Shown: positions 63,988-64,000 of the stretch, piece after piece | How the letters are laid out: the number at the start of each line of letters is the position of its first letter | How positions within the stretch are numbered: the stretch's first letter is position 1 | From: Planococcus citreus | GTDB taxonomy: Bacteria > Bacillota > Bacilli > Bacillales_A > Planococcaceae | Assembly: GCF_003664125.1 (NCBI RefSeq) | Contig: NZ_RCCP01000006.1 | Span: 33,698-97,697 of the forward strand | Direction: 5' to 3' | DNA: 64,000 bases | The notes under the pieces: generated by a model | What the model was told of the DNA's origin: nothing | What the model saw: the letters and a program-made list of their open reading frames with translations, nothing else | Databases searched by the model: none | Made by a program: the position numbers and the translations under genes

Positions 63988-64000
63988 TGGTCGGGAAGAC
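63988..64000 (-). tRNA. 3' end of another tRNA, probably tRNA-Pro
   Basis: Only CTTCCCG-A-CCA is inside the window. Spacing from tRNA-Ala and trnB-like order suggest tRNA-Pro(TGG). Confidence 0.6.

Overview
The window looks like a chromosomal segment of a low-to-mid-GC Gram-positive bacterium (Bacillota, most likely Planococcaceae such as Planococcus, Planomicrobium or a relative). This is inferred from gene families, strong Shine-Dalgarno sites, frequent TTG/GTG starts, T-box and SAM-I leaders, sigma-B-type promoters, and gene order. The order closely follows the rpsD-tyrS-acsA-acuABC-ccpA-...-metK-pckA-...-men-trnB stretch of Bacillus subtilis. I see no prophage, transposon, CRISPR array or plasmid-type module. 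The segment is mostly core genome with a few accessory insertions.

Layout. 0-7.5 kb: 3' part of rpsD, a small P-loop kinase, a BtuF-like binding protein, a sigma-B-type general stress protein, tyrS under a tyrosine T-box, and divergently a class A penicillin-binding protein. 7.5-14.5 kb: carbon overflow and acetate control (acsA, divergent acuABC, ccpA, aroA(G)). 14.5-21.9 kb: ytxGHJ stress operon behind a sigma-B-like promoter, murC, the DNA translocase sftA, ytpR and ytpQ. 22-34.8 kb: small housekeeping and repair genes (thioredoxin, a lipoprotein, a DUF84 NTPase, M42 aminopeptidase, ytzB, ytnP-type lactonase, trmB, lipid kinase, RNA ligase/CPDase, D-amino acid transaminase, pepV, ytzE, rsuA-type pseudouridine synthase, murJ, a flavoprotein). 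34.8-35.6 kb: a 740-bp non-coding block rich in hairpins that contains a degenerate direct repeat. 35.6-41.4 kb: leuS with a leucine T-box, scoAB, ytqAB. 41.4-46.1 kb: an accessory redox/hydrolase block (alcohol dehydrogenase-like, pyruvate oxidase-like, luciferase-like oxidoreductase, and a YtpA-like hydrolase lacking the nucleophilic serine). 46.2-53.4 kb: ytoA, metK (SAM riboswitch), divergent pckA (candidate CcpN box), ytmA, ytkD, dps, yidD and a zinc-binding lipoprotein with a candidate Zur box. 53.4-61.8 kb: the complete menaquinone operon menF-D-H-B-E-C plus divergent menA. 61.9-64.0 kb: a multidrug-type transporter and a tRNA array of 12 complete genes plus one partial, ordered like trnB of B. 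subtilis but lacking tRNA-His.

How it fits together. The acs/acu genes activate acetate and control that activation by reversible lysine acetylation. CcpA and CcpN-type sites tie this block, aroA(G) and pckA to glycolytic state. DAHP synthase feeds chorismate to the men operon. Two aminoacyl-tRNA synthetases are controlled by their own uncharged tRNAs. murC, murJ and the PBP contribute to wall synthesis, and sftA to chromosome segregation at division. Transcription is mostly on the minus strand, and most convergent gene pairs share a bidirectional hairpin terminator.

No whole new system is evident. The items most worth a second look are the serine-less YtpA homologue, the structured intergenic block at 34.8-35.6 kb, the paired palindromes at ytzE, the operator-like inverted repeat at aroA(G), and the transporter reading frame that runs through a terminator into a tRNA gene.
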